The notes under the pieces are model-generated. The model searched no databases. It was not told the origin of the DNA and saw only the letters and a program-made list of their open reading frames with translations. DNA of 53,242 bases from a virus. The DNA lies in the IMG/VR virus record IMGVR_UViG_3300017788_000033, positions 1 through 53,242 of that record; one strand, written 5' to 3'. A program made the translations under genes and the position numbers. Numbering within the stretch: position 1 is the stretch's first letter; every line of letters starts with the position of its first letter. Shown here piece by piece: positions 33,955 to 45,300 of the stretch.

Positions 33955-36900
33955 CATCTCCAAACGTTTTTGCATATAATTCAGATTGTAAACAACCAGA
34001 TCCAGAAATTTGGGGTGGAGGTGCAGCAGGAGGCCCACTCTTAATATCATCTGGATTAGATTTTTCACAAAAGTTATCTAAAAAATATGTAGGGGATTTA
34101 CCTACATTTAATTTTTCTATTGAAACTGCATTAGAAAAAACATCTAAAAAATATATTGGTAATTATCCGACATATACACTATCCACATCATTTGCCGCTG
34201 AATTTTTAGTATATAATGTTCCGGAAAATACAATAGTATTTTCTATTCAAGGAGAATCTGTAGATTATTTTATTAGTTCTGAAGATTTAGGTACTCCAAA
34301 TTTAGAGTATTCTGGGTTTATCACTGAAAAAGTAACGTATGATTATTCTAATCCATCTTCAAATGTAGAATTTTTATCCGAAGATGATGGATTAATAACT
34401 TCAACAATTACCTCGTTAGTTGATTATGGATTAATTACCAGTCCATTGGAAGAACATCTTGATTATGGGTCTACAGAAATACTGGGAAATACTGAAGCTG
34501 CAACAGGATTAATACAAGTATCAGGATCATCAAATTATTCAGCATTTATTAAAGAAATAAACACTATATTGTTACAGACTTCTGGAACTTGTAAGGAAGA
34601 AGTATGTTTCAATCCACCCATAGATGAAAATATTTTTAAAAATGATATAAGTTCTTCGATATTAACTTTTGATAATAATCAATTAACCTTTGATATCAGT
34701 GAGCCAAAACCAAATATTAAACTTACAGGATCATCAGTAAATATTTTCATTTCAAATACTCCAGAAGGAATATTTAATATTGAAACCGATGGTATTTGCA
34801 TTGAGAATGTAACTTACAATTATAGTTTACCAACAAATTTACCATTCATATCGGAAACTTCCGGATTGATAGTAGAAGGAGTAACGTCTCAATTTGACTA
34901 TGGATTAATAACTTCAGAAGTAAGTCAGGGTAATGAAGATCTTGGATTGATTATTAATTCTGCACCGGTCACTCCATTTGGATCTATTGCTAATATAACT
35001 GGATCCGCTTTTGTAAAACCACCAGATGATATTAGAACATATAATGCATCTGGTGAATATAAAGTAACTTATAGTCCAGATAATACTACAGGATCTCTCT
35101 TCAATTTTGGTGAAAAAGTTGAATCAGTTACTTATGACTATAATTTAAGTTCCGCAGATATTCTTACTACGTTTGATGAGGGTTCAATTTCCACATCTCC
35201 AACTGAATTTGTAGATTATGGATTTGTTTATGAAACATCATTATCTGGAATTGAAGATTATAATACTATTCAAATTACTTCTTCAAACTTGCCATTTGGA
35301 TCAGTATCTATAAATGGATCTGCAACTACTGAATGGATTAATAAAAATTTCTCTGCTAGGGGTGAATATAAAGTAACTTACAGTCCAGATGATACTACAG
35401 GATCTCTCTTCAATTTTGGTGAAAAAGTTGAATCAGTTACTTATGACTATAATGAATCTTCAAGTTTAATACTTGAAACTCTTGATATAGGATTGATTAC
35501 TGATTTAATAACGGTTTCAGTTGATTATGGATTTATTACTGATATACCAGTTGGACAAGAAGATGATGGATTAATTACTAGTAGTTCAACTATTATTCCA
35601 TTTGGCGGATTTACGATTAATGGATCTGCAACTACTGAGTGGATTAATAAGAACTTCTCTGGAAATGGCCAATACAAAATTGTTTATAATACATCAACAT
35701 TCGGATCTCTGTTTGGATTTGGAGAAAAATTAGAATCTGTTTCTTATGACTATAATGAAACATCAGTATTAATAGTTGGAGATCCAGATTATGGACAAAT
35801 TTCTATTGGATCAACGACACTTGATGATTATGGATTTGTTGCAGAACCACATGTACAAACCGATGACTTAGGATTTGTTATTGGATTCCCTGCCATAAGT
35901 GATGTATTCCCATATGGAACTATAACAATTTTCGGATCAGCAATAGAATTTGGTTTATTCGAAATTCCTGAGGAAACCGTAGTAATTTCTATTGGTGGAA
36001 TTGGAGAGGAAAGTATAACATATGTTCCATCAATTAATCGGAAACGTTATGACAAATCATTTGATTCTGAAACTTTAAGTCTAGATTCTACAGTAGAAAC
36101 ATTTGACGATACTACCGAACAACCAAATATTAAACTAACAGGAAGTTATGATGCTCCTGCGGTTTATTCTGAAGTTGGATCCGGATCTCTATTTAATCTT
36201 GGAATTGCGGATGAGTCTGCAACATATGATTATAATAATGAATCTGTAGTTATACTTACAACTACAGATAGTGGTTTAATCACTGATCCAGTAACAAACA
36301 CTATTGATTATGGATTTATTACTGACCCTGTTATTGGCCAAGATGATGATGGTCTAATTTCCGATATTCAAACAGTTGTTCCATTCGGCAGATTAACAGT
36401 TAATGGGTCTGCAGATACATTGTGGGTTAATGTTAATATTTACAATAGTCCTGAATCGGCAGTAAGGGTAACCTATAGTCCAGATGATTTAAGTGGAACA
36501 CTATTTGGATTTGGAGAAAAACTAGAATCTATAACACACAGATATACTGAACAATCGGTATTCATAGTTGGTGATCCGGACTATGGTGTAATTGCTGTAG
36601 GATATACCAGAACTGATGATTATGGATTAATAACTGAAGCACATAGTCAAAGGGATGACCTTGGATGGTTAGTTGGATTCCCAGCAATTGATGATGTATA
36701 TCCATTTGGATCTATAACAATTCTTGGATCAGCATTTGAATCCAATATTTCAAGTGAAGTTCTTACTGGATTATTTGTAATTTCCGGTTCTGCTGATCTT
36801 TATTATACTCCAGAATTTGCCGGAACTGGTTCTATTAATATTTCTGGATCTGCAGATGTTGCCTTTAGCCCAGATTTTGTTGCTTCTGAGACATTAACTT

Positions 36901-39347
36901 TATCAGGAACTTTTATTGAAAGAGCGACAAAGAGTTATAGTGAATCTTTTGGAACTATAACCATTTCTGGAACACCACTAATACATCCAGAAGTTGACTA
37001 TACACCAGCATATACTGGTACTGGAACACTTAGTATTTTTGGAGATGCTACTTATAGTGAGACAGATGCATTTGGTGTTGGTAGAAGACGTGGTGGAACT
37101 ATTAATCTTTGTGGAGATGCTACTTATTCTGAGACCGATGCATATGTTGGTTTGGGAACTATTTCTCTTGATAGAGAGGGAATTACAGTACCAGCTGTAC
37201 TTGCAAGAACAAGATCATATGTTGGTATTGAAACTATAATTCTATCTGATAGTGGACTTGAGTCTCGCACTGTCTTTATTCCTACATCTGGTATTGGTAC
37301 TGGATTTATTGGAGGTTCAATTACGATTCTTGGTGGTGCAACAGAATCTTATTCTGCACAAACACCTGAAGACATTCAACTATTTACATTCTCTGGAGAG
37401 CTTAATCATCCAAATATTGATTATACTCCACATTATGGTATTGAAAAGAATATTGGTATTGGAACAACCGGAATTCAAATTACCGAACTTTCTTCTGCTA
37501 TTGAGAAGTTCTCCGCAAATACTCCAGAAAATACTCAATTGTTCCAGATTCTAGGTTCTGGAATAGAAAAAGTAAAATTTGATACTCCGGAAAATACTCA
37601 ATTATTCACCATTTCGGGAGTTGCTCTTGAAAGTGAATCTGAATCTTATGTTGGAGTTGGTGGAACACTCACTTTAAGTGATTTTGGTATAGAAAAGAAT
37701 ACCGAGTCCTATGTTGGTGTCGGAACCTTATATGTTTCTGGAGTGGTTGATGATTCTGCTCAAAGAATTGCAAGAGGAACAGGAACAATAAATCTCGTTA
37801 ATGGATTTAGTCCACAAGAATCTTATCCATGGCTTCCTGAACCTGGTGTTGGTAGATCTTGGAGCTTTACTAGGCCAACTTATATTGATCAAGGTTCTCT
37901 TACTATTTCCTCCGGAATTGCTCAAACTCATTATTACTCACCAATATATCCACGAAATTCGGGAGATCCTGGTTCTGGTATTGGCACAATACGAATCAAT
38001 GATGATAAAGGTCTGACTATTACTAGAGCGGTATTGCCGTATTTTGCGAAAGGTGAAATATTTGTCAGTGGAATTGGAGCTGAATCCTTTACTCCTCAAA
38101 CTGAAATTGGTTCTGGACTTATTACATTATCTGGTATTTCTTCTACAAGGGAAATCAACGTATATCAAGGATATGTAACAAGTGGAACTATAACTATCTC
38201 ACAACAGACTCAATCAATAATTGAGAAGAATACTGAGTCTTATATTGGATTTGGAACAATATTCATCTCCGAGTCTATTGTAGAAAGAAATACAGAATCT
38301 TATTTTGGAACTGGAACATTATTTACTCTTGCTGGTTCTTCTGAAGTTTACTCTGCACAAACACCAGAAGATACTGCAACCTTAACAATTTCGGGAAGTG
38401 CAGAAGAATCTTTCGTTGCTCAAACTCCAGAAGATACGATTTTATATAAATTCTCTGGCGCAGCAACCGATGAAAGAATTACTAAGTCTTACGTTGGGTC
38501 TGGATCGGCAACTATTAGTGGTTCTGCAACAGCAAGATCTACATCATCACATTTAGCAACTGGAACGATTAGATTTGCGAAGTATACTTCGGATCAGAAT
38601 TATGATACTTGTGATTCTGTAGATATTACTTCGGATAATCTATACTCGGCTAAGGTAAGTTTTGTTGCAAATCCACCAGAAGATACTGTTCTATTTGTTA
38701 TTGATGGAGATGCAGGTACATCTGAAACTGCTCTGTATACAGAAACATCAACAGGTCTTTATATATTATCTGGAACATATCAGGATATTAAACTCACTTA
38801 TACCGAGTCTGGAATTGGTACAGTATTCATTACATCCACATCTAGTGAAAGTGAAAGAGATGTATATATTGGATCAGGAAGTCTATTTACAATATCTGGT
38901 GGAACAGAATACTATTCTGTACAAACTCCAGAATCCACAATTCTTCTTCAAATTTCCGGATCAGCAGTAACATCCGTAGAATTTGAATATTCAATTGCAG
39001 GTATTGGTCTCTTTAGCTTCAATGGATCTGCAAATACGTCAGAGATTGCATCATATACTCAAATTGGATCTGGAAATATAACTCTATCTGGTCAACTTGT
39101 TTATCCAGATATTGTCTTTATTCCTTCACCAGATGGTTCTGGAATAATTAATATTCTTGGATCTTCTGATAAATCTCTTACAAAAATATACGAGACTGAT
39201 GGAACCTTATTTAATTTCTCTTCTGGATTTGAATCATTTACTAAATCTACATATATTGGAATTGGAACAGTTTATATTCAAGAAATTTCTGGATCAACTA
39301 TTAACAATCCATTCCAGATTCCAAGAACTTATGTATGTATAATTTAA
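33951..39347 (+). CDS. Giant repeat virion protein, 1798 aa
   Basis: I chose the GTG at 33951, overlapping the previous stop, because GGAGGTG precedes it. Residues about 1-940 carry repeats of about 100 residues: 'GEYKVTYSPD.TTGSLF.FGEKVESVTYDYN', then 'D.GLIT....DYGFIT....DDGLI', then 'PFG...INGSA'. One 93-base stretch is nearly identical at 35052-35144 and 35361-35453, so duplication was recent or homogenised. Residues about 940-1790 carry shorter repeats such as 'TESYVG.GTL.ISG' and 'YSAQTPEDT.LF.ISGSA'. This looks like a long beta-solenoid or fibrous shaft. No enzyme motif was seen. It lies between virion genes and upstream of the S74 fibre, so it is probably a second tail-fibre or baseplate spike; host adhesion is inferred. 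Confidence 0.75.
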   Translation: MTSPNVFAYNSDCKQPDPEIWGGGAAGGPLLISSGLDFSQKLSKKYVGDLPTFNFSIETALEKTSKKYIGNYPTYTLSTSFAAEFLVYNVPENTIVFSIQGESVDYFISSEDLGTPNLEYSGFITEKVTYDYSNPSSNVEFLSEDDGLITSTITSLVDYGLITSPLEEHLDYGSTEILGNTEAATGLIQVSGSSNYSAFIKEINTILLQTSGTCKEEVCFNPPIDENIFKNDISSSILTFDNNQLTFDISEPKPNIKLTGSSVNIFISNTPEGIFNIETDGICIENVTYNYSLPTNLPFISETSGLIVEGVTSQFDYGLITSEVSQGNEDLGLIINSAPVTPFGSIANITGSAFVKPPDDIRTYNASGEYKVTYSPDNTTGSLFNFGEKVESVTYDYNLSSADILTTFDEGSISTSPTEFVDYGFVYETSLSGIEDYNTIQITSSNLPFGSVSINGSATTEWINKNFSARGEYKVTYSPDDTTGSLFNFGEKVESVTYDYNESSSLILETLDIGLITDLITVSVDYGFITDIPVGQEDDGLITSSSTIIPFGGFTINGSATTEWINKNFSGNGQYKIVYNTSTFGSLFGFGEKLESVSYDYNETSVLIVGDPDYGQISIGSTTLDDYGFVAEPHVQTDDLGFVIGFPAISDVFPYGTITIFGSAIEFGLFEIPEETVVISIGGIGEESITYVPSINRKRYDKSFDSETLSLDSTVETFDDTTEQPNIKLTGSYDAPAVYSEVGSGSLFNLGIADESATYDYNNESVVILTTTDSGLITDPVTNTIDYGFITDPVIGQDDDGLISDIQTVVPFGRLTVNGSADTLWVNVNIYNSPESAVRVTYSPDDLSGTLFGFGEKLESITHRYTEQSVFIVGDPDYGVIAVGYTRTDDYGLITEAHSQRDDLGWLVGFPAIDDVYPFGSITILGSAFESNISSEVLTGLFVISGSADLYYTPEFAGTGSINISGSADVAFSPDFVASETLTLSGTFIERATKSYSESFGTITISGTPLIHPEVDYTPAYTGTGTLSIFGDATYSETDAFGVGRRRGGTINLCGDATYSETDAYVGLGTISLDREGITVPAVLARTRSYVGIETIILSDSGLESRTVFIPTSGIGTGFIGGSITILGGATESYSAQTPEDIQLFTFSGELNHPNIDYTPHYGIEKNIGIGTTGIQITELSSAIEKFSANTPENTQLFQILGSGIEKVKFDTPENTQLFTISGVALESESESYVGVGGTLTLSDFGIEKNTESYVGVGTLYVSGVVDDSAQRIARGTGTINLVNGFSPQESYPWLPEPGVGRSWSFTRPTYIDQGSLTISSGIAQTHYYSPIYPRNSGDPGSGIGTIRINDDKGLTITRAVLPYFAKGEIFVSGIGAESFTPQTEIGSGLITLSGISSTREINVYQGYVTSGTITISQQTQSIIEKNTESYIGFGTIFISESIVERNTESYFGTGTLFTLAGSSEVYSAQTPEDTATLTISGSAEESFVAQTPEDTILYKFSGAATDERITKSYVGSGSATISGSATARSTSSHLATGTIRFAKYTSDQNYDTCDSVDITSDNLYSAKVSFVANPPEDTVLFVIDGDAGTSETALYTETSTGLYILSGTYQDIKLTYTESGIGTVFITSTSSESERDVYIGSGSLFTISGGTEYYSVQTPESTILLQISGSAVTSVEFEYSIAGIGLFSFNGSANTSEIASYTQIGSGNITLSGQLVYPDIVFIPSPDGSGIINILGSSDKSLTKIYETDGTLFNFSSGFESFTKSTYIGIGTVYIQEISGSTINNPFQIPRTYVCII
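35052..35453 (+). repeat. 93-base near-identical direct repeat
   Basis: Copies at 35052-35144 and 35361-35453 differ at two positions and are 309 bases (103 codons) apart, in frame, inside the 1798-aa repeat gene. Confidence 0.85.
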
Positions 39348-39349
39348 AG

Positions 39350-39357
39350 TATAAATA
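39350..39357 (+). promoter_or_regulatory. Late promoter, exact TATAAATA
   Basis: TATAAATA begins three bases after the stop of the 1798-aa gene and 33 bases upstream of the fibre ATG at 39391. Confidence 0.65.
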
Positions 39358-39369
39358 AATGAAGAAGAT

Positions 39370-39384
39370 AAACCGTCATTAAGT
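39370..39384 (+). promoter_or_regulatory. Shared leader element, copy 2
   Basis: AAACCGTCATTAAGT lies about 20 bases after the promoter core and matches the element at 32456-32470 in sequence and position. Confidence 0.45.
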
Positions 39385-39390
39385 ATTTCC

Positions 39391-42300
39391 ATGACTAAAC
39401 AGGTACAGATAAGAAGGGGAACTACAGCTCAACATGCAGTCTTTACTGGAGCAGAAGGTGAAATAACTTTTAATACTGATACGCATTCAGTTGTTGCACA
39501 CAATGGAATCACAACAGGTGGATATGAATTAGCTAGAACAGATTTTGGAAACGTTCCTGTCGCTAAGTTTAGTGGAACTTTTGAAGTAGTTGGAGTAGCA
39601 ACAACTTCAATAGGATTAGGAAATTCATTATCTTCATGGGATGTAAAAGTTGGTCATGGTAATACCACACTTATTGTTGATGGGTCGGAACTTGTTACTG
39701 GAATTTTAACGGTTACTGGCCCAGTTACTTTAGCGAAAGAAAATACCGTAATAGGCGGTATGGATTTTGTAGGCGTTAGAACAGAAACTTCTCCAGAAGA
39801 TCCACTTTCCTCATGGCATGTTTCTGTAGGTAAAGGAAATACTGCTTTTGTTGTAGATCAAAACGCTTATATTGGTGGAATTGCAACAGTAACTACTACA
39901 AGGGGAACCGAAGCCACGTTTAATAAATTAACATTAACAAGTTATGGATCAACTACATTTGAATTGTCAACAGAAATTACAGCTAATGTAGGTATTGGCA
40001 CAACTGTTATTGGTATTGCTTACACAGATGGAGTAGCTATCGGAGATAAAGTAAGTATCGGAACATTTTTCTCCGATGTTACAATTACTGGATTTGCAAC
40101 AGTTGCAATTAGCACATCAAATCTATTTTTCCTACACACATCAATTTCCACTACGGTTAGTGCCGGATCAACTATTATTGGATTGACAACTACTACAAAT
40201 ATATCAATAGGAAATTCTATTAGTGTCACAGGTTATGCAATCACCAGTATTCCTATTGTCGGATTAACAACATTTAATGGTCCAGAAAGAAACGAAATCA
40301 TATTACAAACGTTTGTTAATGGAACAGTAGGGTCTTCAAGTACAGTCATTCCCGTTCCAGGAAATTCCGCAATATCTATTGGCAACTCTTTTACATCCGG
40401 ATCTGTAGTAAATAAAAGAATTGTTGGATTGGGAACCACATCTATTGCTCCTTATAATTCCGGAATTATTACAGCCACAACAACTACAGAAACTTTAGCT
40501 GTAGGTGCTACAGTTCTATATGTTGCAAATACTGCGTTAATTGCTATTGGTAATTCGGCTACAATTACTAACGTAGGTACTCAATATTTTATTGATGTTC
40601 CTATTACTGGAGTTGGAAATACATTTATAACAATTCCCACAGGTAGTGAATCAATTGGAACAGTTTCCATTCCTTCTGGATCTGTAGTTGCTATTAGTAC
40701 TATTTTAACAAACAGTGATTCAGTTATTCTTGATAGTGCAGTTGGAACTGGATTAACTGCAAATGATCCTGTTTCTATTAGTACAGTAACTGCAACTCTT
40801 TTCTATGGAGTTACTATTGGTGCAGCAAATACCATTGGAGTTGCAATTACTGCTGGATCAAATGCATCAATTTCAACGGTTACTAGTATTGGGCCTGCAT
40901 TGAGGATTGGTATAGGATCTACTTCACAATTTACAGTTTCTTCTGGAACAACAGCTATAATCCGAAGATACCAAGATATTGGAAGCACTCTTAATGTTGA
41001 TGTCCTTAATACTAAGGGATTGGACATCGTTGGTATTATGACCTTAAATGGTTTAACTTTTCCTACCGCAGATGGAAAGAAAGGTCAAGTCTTAACTACG
41101 GATGGTCAAGGAAATGTAGGATTTGCAACGGGCGGCGGCGCTGGCGGTTCTCAGGTTATTGTTAGAGTATCTCAAGCAACTGGAAATGATTCTAATGATG
41201 GAAGAACTCTTCCCGTTCAGACAATTAAAAAAGCTGCTCAAATTGCATCATTCTTAGGATATTATTTTAATACTGGTGCAACAATTCTAGTTGAATCTGG
41301 AGATTATATTGAGGATAACCCAATTATTCTTTATGATAATGTTAATATTATTGCAGATTCTCTTAGAAACGTAGTTGTCAGACCACAAAATGCTAACGTA
41401 GATTTATTTAAGGTCAGAAACGGTAACTATGTTACTGGTCTAACTCTCACCGATTATCTTGATGCAGAAACTAGAGCTCCACAATATACATTTAACCATT
41501 CAATTTCTTTTGACGAACCTTTTAATGAAAGTTTAGATAGAACTGGATATGCATGTACTTCAGTTGTAGGAATTACTTCCGTTCTTTATGATAATATTTC
41601 TGGTATTACGACTATTGTTACCGATAAAGATCATGAATTATATCCAGGAACCACCGTAAGACTTTCTGGTATTGCATTTACTTGTGGATATGATGAAGCA
41701 GGTATTTCGACCTTTGTTTATGACCATGTTTCTGGAGTATGCACGGCTACAACTTATACTCATAGAGGATATTCAATCGGAAGTAAAGTATTCCTCCATA
41801 ACTTACCATTCTCCTGTTCTGGTGAACATGCTGGAGTTACTACAACAATATTCCCAGATGGCACTTCACAATATGGAAGAGTATTTACTGTAACTGGTAT
41901 TAATACAATTGCAAAAACTATTAAGTTTAATGCTGGTGTTTCAACAATTCCTCATGTATTTGAAGGATGGGGTCGTAACTTTGTAACTAACGCCGTTTAT
42001 ACTCCTTCCAGTGGAATTACAACCATAACAGTTGCGACTGGAGTTGCGACAAATCATGGACTTCAAGTTGATGATAACGTATCTTTAGAAGGATTAAACT
42101 TCTCTTGTGTTGGATATACTCCAAATGCTCAAGTCAACATCACTAACGTAGATTATAACCATGTTGTTGGTATTGCTACGATTACAACTGATTCTGATCA
42201 CCGTGCTGAAGTAGGTAAGGGAATTAAACTTGCAGGCATTGCATTCTCATGTTCCGCTGAACATGCTGGAATTACCTCTACAATTTTCCCATATCCTGGA

Positions 42301-45300
42301 TCAAGTCCAAAAACTCTAGGGGCAAGTTATGATAGATTTGCAGTTAGATCGGTATTAAGTAGCACATCTTTTACTGTTGATGTTGGTATTTCTACTATTG
42401 CACATACCTATGTTTCTGGGGGAACTGCTCAATCCGGTATTACTACAACAATATTCCCAGATGGAACTGCACAACAACAAGGCGGAAACTCTAACGGATT
42501 CTCTGCTGATGGATTTACCTTTAAGGTAACTGGAATTACTACTAATACATTTACGTTTAAATCCGGTATTTCTACTATTGCACATACTTATGTTTCTGGT
42601 GGTACAGCCGGAAAAGTGGGAACAATTCAAAGAGTTAATACATACCCAGAACAAAATCCAGATGGAAGAAAAGATTTTGGTGTGTTCAAGGCAGAACAAC
42701 TCAATGAATTAACCATTAGAGCTGGAGTAAGCACAATTAAACATTATTATGTTCAGGGTGGAGATTTGGTTTTAAGTAAACCTTTAATTAATAAATCTCC
42801 ATATATTCAAAACTGTTCTATTCTTTCCTCTCTTGGTGGTAATGGCATTCTCGTTGATGGCGATAAAGTACTATCTCCAAACATTCCACCAGTACAGGGA
42901 ATTGCAGAAAATCCACCAGTAGGTGATACTCCAGAATTTGGTAAGTCAATGGTTGCTGCAACCTTTACCATGATTTCCTTCGATGGTATTGGTTGGAGAG
43001 TTATTAATGATGGATATTCTCAGGTTGTATCTTGTTTCCAAATTTTCTGTCGTTACGGATCATTAGCTCAGTCTGGTGGATATCTTTCCATTACTAACTC
43101 TGCTACAAACTTTGGTACTGTTGCTTTAAGGGCAACTGGATTTTCACCAAACTCATTCGTATTTGATAGAGGACGTATCGCTGCTACAGGAACTTCTGGT
43201 GGATTGCAAACTCTAAAATGCGTTGGATTTGGTAGAAGTGATCAGGATCTTTATGTTTTAAGATTCTTCAATGATGCTGGTGAAGATAAAACTAGCACAT
43301 TTAAACCAATTGTATTAGAGGCAACAGTAAATCCAGCAACAGGAGTTAATACGAATACCGATTATGTTACTGTTATTGGTCATCCCTTCTCAGAAGGAGA
43401 CTCTGTTGTATATCTAGGAAATGAACAAGCAGAACCACCAATTGTTATTGGTGGATTAGTTAATGGAAATATCTATTATGTGCAGTATATCGATAGTAAT
43501 ACTTTTAGACTATATGAAGATGAATCTCTTGGAAAACCAGTAGATCTTGTAGGTCCACTAAGATCTGGTATTAATACCTTCCAAAAGAATAACCAGGAAT
43601 TTATTGTTGATCAAATTATTTCAAATCACAATGTCTATCAAGAGTTGACTCTTGTTGGTGCTTCTACTGCTCATTTTGCTTCTGGAGCTCTTGTTCAACA
43701 AAATGTAAGTGGTGGTCAGGCAACTGGATATGCATTAACATACTTCTCTAGTGCTGGAACACTAATTGTTTCTGTTGAATCAGTTGGTGGTATAAGATAC
43801 ATGTTTGATGAGAGTGTTGCTAATGGAGGCGCAGGTGGAAATATTACTGATAATACTGGAGATCTTTCAGTAGGAGTAAGTTCTATTGCTGGAATTACAA
43901 CATATAGAACTATTGAATTTAAGGTAGACTCTACAGTTTCGGGCAATGTAATTCAGGGTATTGGAAGTCTCCCAGTTAATTATAGATGTCATTTACATAG
44001 ACCATCTATTGTCAACTCTTCTGCTCATACTTGGGAATATTCTGGATCTGGTACTGATTATAATGCACTTCCACAAAACGGCGGCAAAACAATTCTTGAA
44101 TCTGAACAAGTTTCAGAACTTGGAGGTCGTGTTTACGCTTCAGGTACAAACGAACTTGGTGACTTCAAGATTGGTACTCAGATTACTGCGGTAAACAGAA
44201 CTGGTAATATTTTCTTTAACAATAAGGTATCTATCGGTGAGTTGGATTCTATTAGACTTTCACTTTCCGGTGGTGTTGCGGTTGAAGAATTTTCAACTGA
44301 TTCAAACCTTGGTGAAGGTGAACTTGGTGGACCACAGAATAAGAGAGTTTCGACTCAATTGGCTGTTAGAAGCTTTATGGCCAACAGGCTCGGAACATTC
44401 ATTGATAAAACAGTATCACAGAATGCCATTCCAAATTCAGTTGTCCAACTTAATTCTTCAGGTCAAATTAATGCGGACTTAATTCCACCTAAGATTGTTA
44501 ATTTTACAAGAACTTTAGTTGGAAACGGTAAAACGGTTCTTGCTAACCAAATTCCTGCAATTAATATTTTACAGGGAGATACTGTAGTTGAACCAGAAAA
44601 TTCATTCGTTCTTGTCAATGACACTGTAAGTCAATATTTAATACTTGATAATCCAGGCAATAATTTTGTTTTCCCAAATGGATTTGAGGTTATCAGCACT
44701 CTAAATTCACAAGCAATAGGTGTTGTTACCACACCACCAAATGGTATTGGTGTTGGAACAACTGTCAAAAATTATGTTGGATATGGATTAACTGGTCTTG
44801 TAAAAGGGGTTCTTCAAACAGTAACTATTACTAGTGGTGGTTCCGGATATTCTCAGGCTGGAATTTATAGTGGAGTTCCTCTAACATCATCTAGTGGAAT
44901 TGGTATTGGCGCTTCAGCTATAATTACAGTTGGTGCAAGTGGCACCGTAACAGACGTTGATATTTTAGCTGGTGGTAGGTATTATGCTTCTGGCGATGTC
45001 CTCACTGCTTCCGACTCTGACATTGGTGGAAGATCTGGTGGTTCTGCTTTCACAGTTCAAGCTGCTTTAAATGAAACTAGACTATATTTAAAACTAACTA
45101 ATAACCAAAAGTTTGTTGGAAGTAATGTCCTTTCAGACTTTATTGCAGACTCAAATGCTGTTGGAATTAGTACTACGATTGATCTGGATTTAACATATTC
45201 AGATATTGATCCCACCGCAATGGAAACTGGAGGAGATATCGATTTCTCTAACGATAGAATTATTGTTGGTGCTGGACATACTTTACAGGATGGAGATGCT

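Noticed and set aside
34900-36800. Regular repeats suggesting a CRISPR-like array
   Set aside because: Repeats are in frame, encode a conserved protein pattern, vary in sequence and spacing, and have no short identical repeat with unique spacers.
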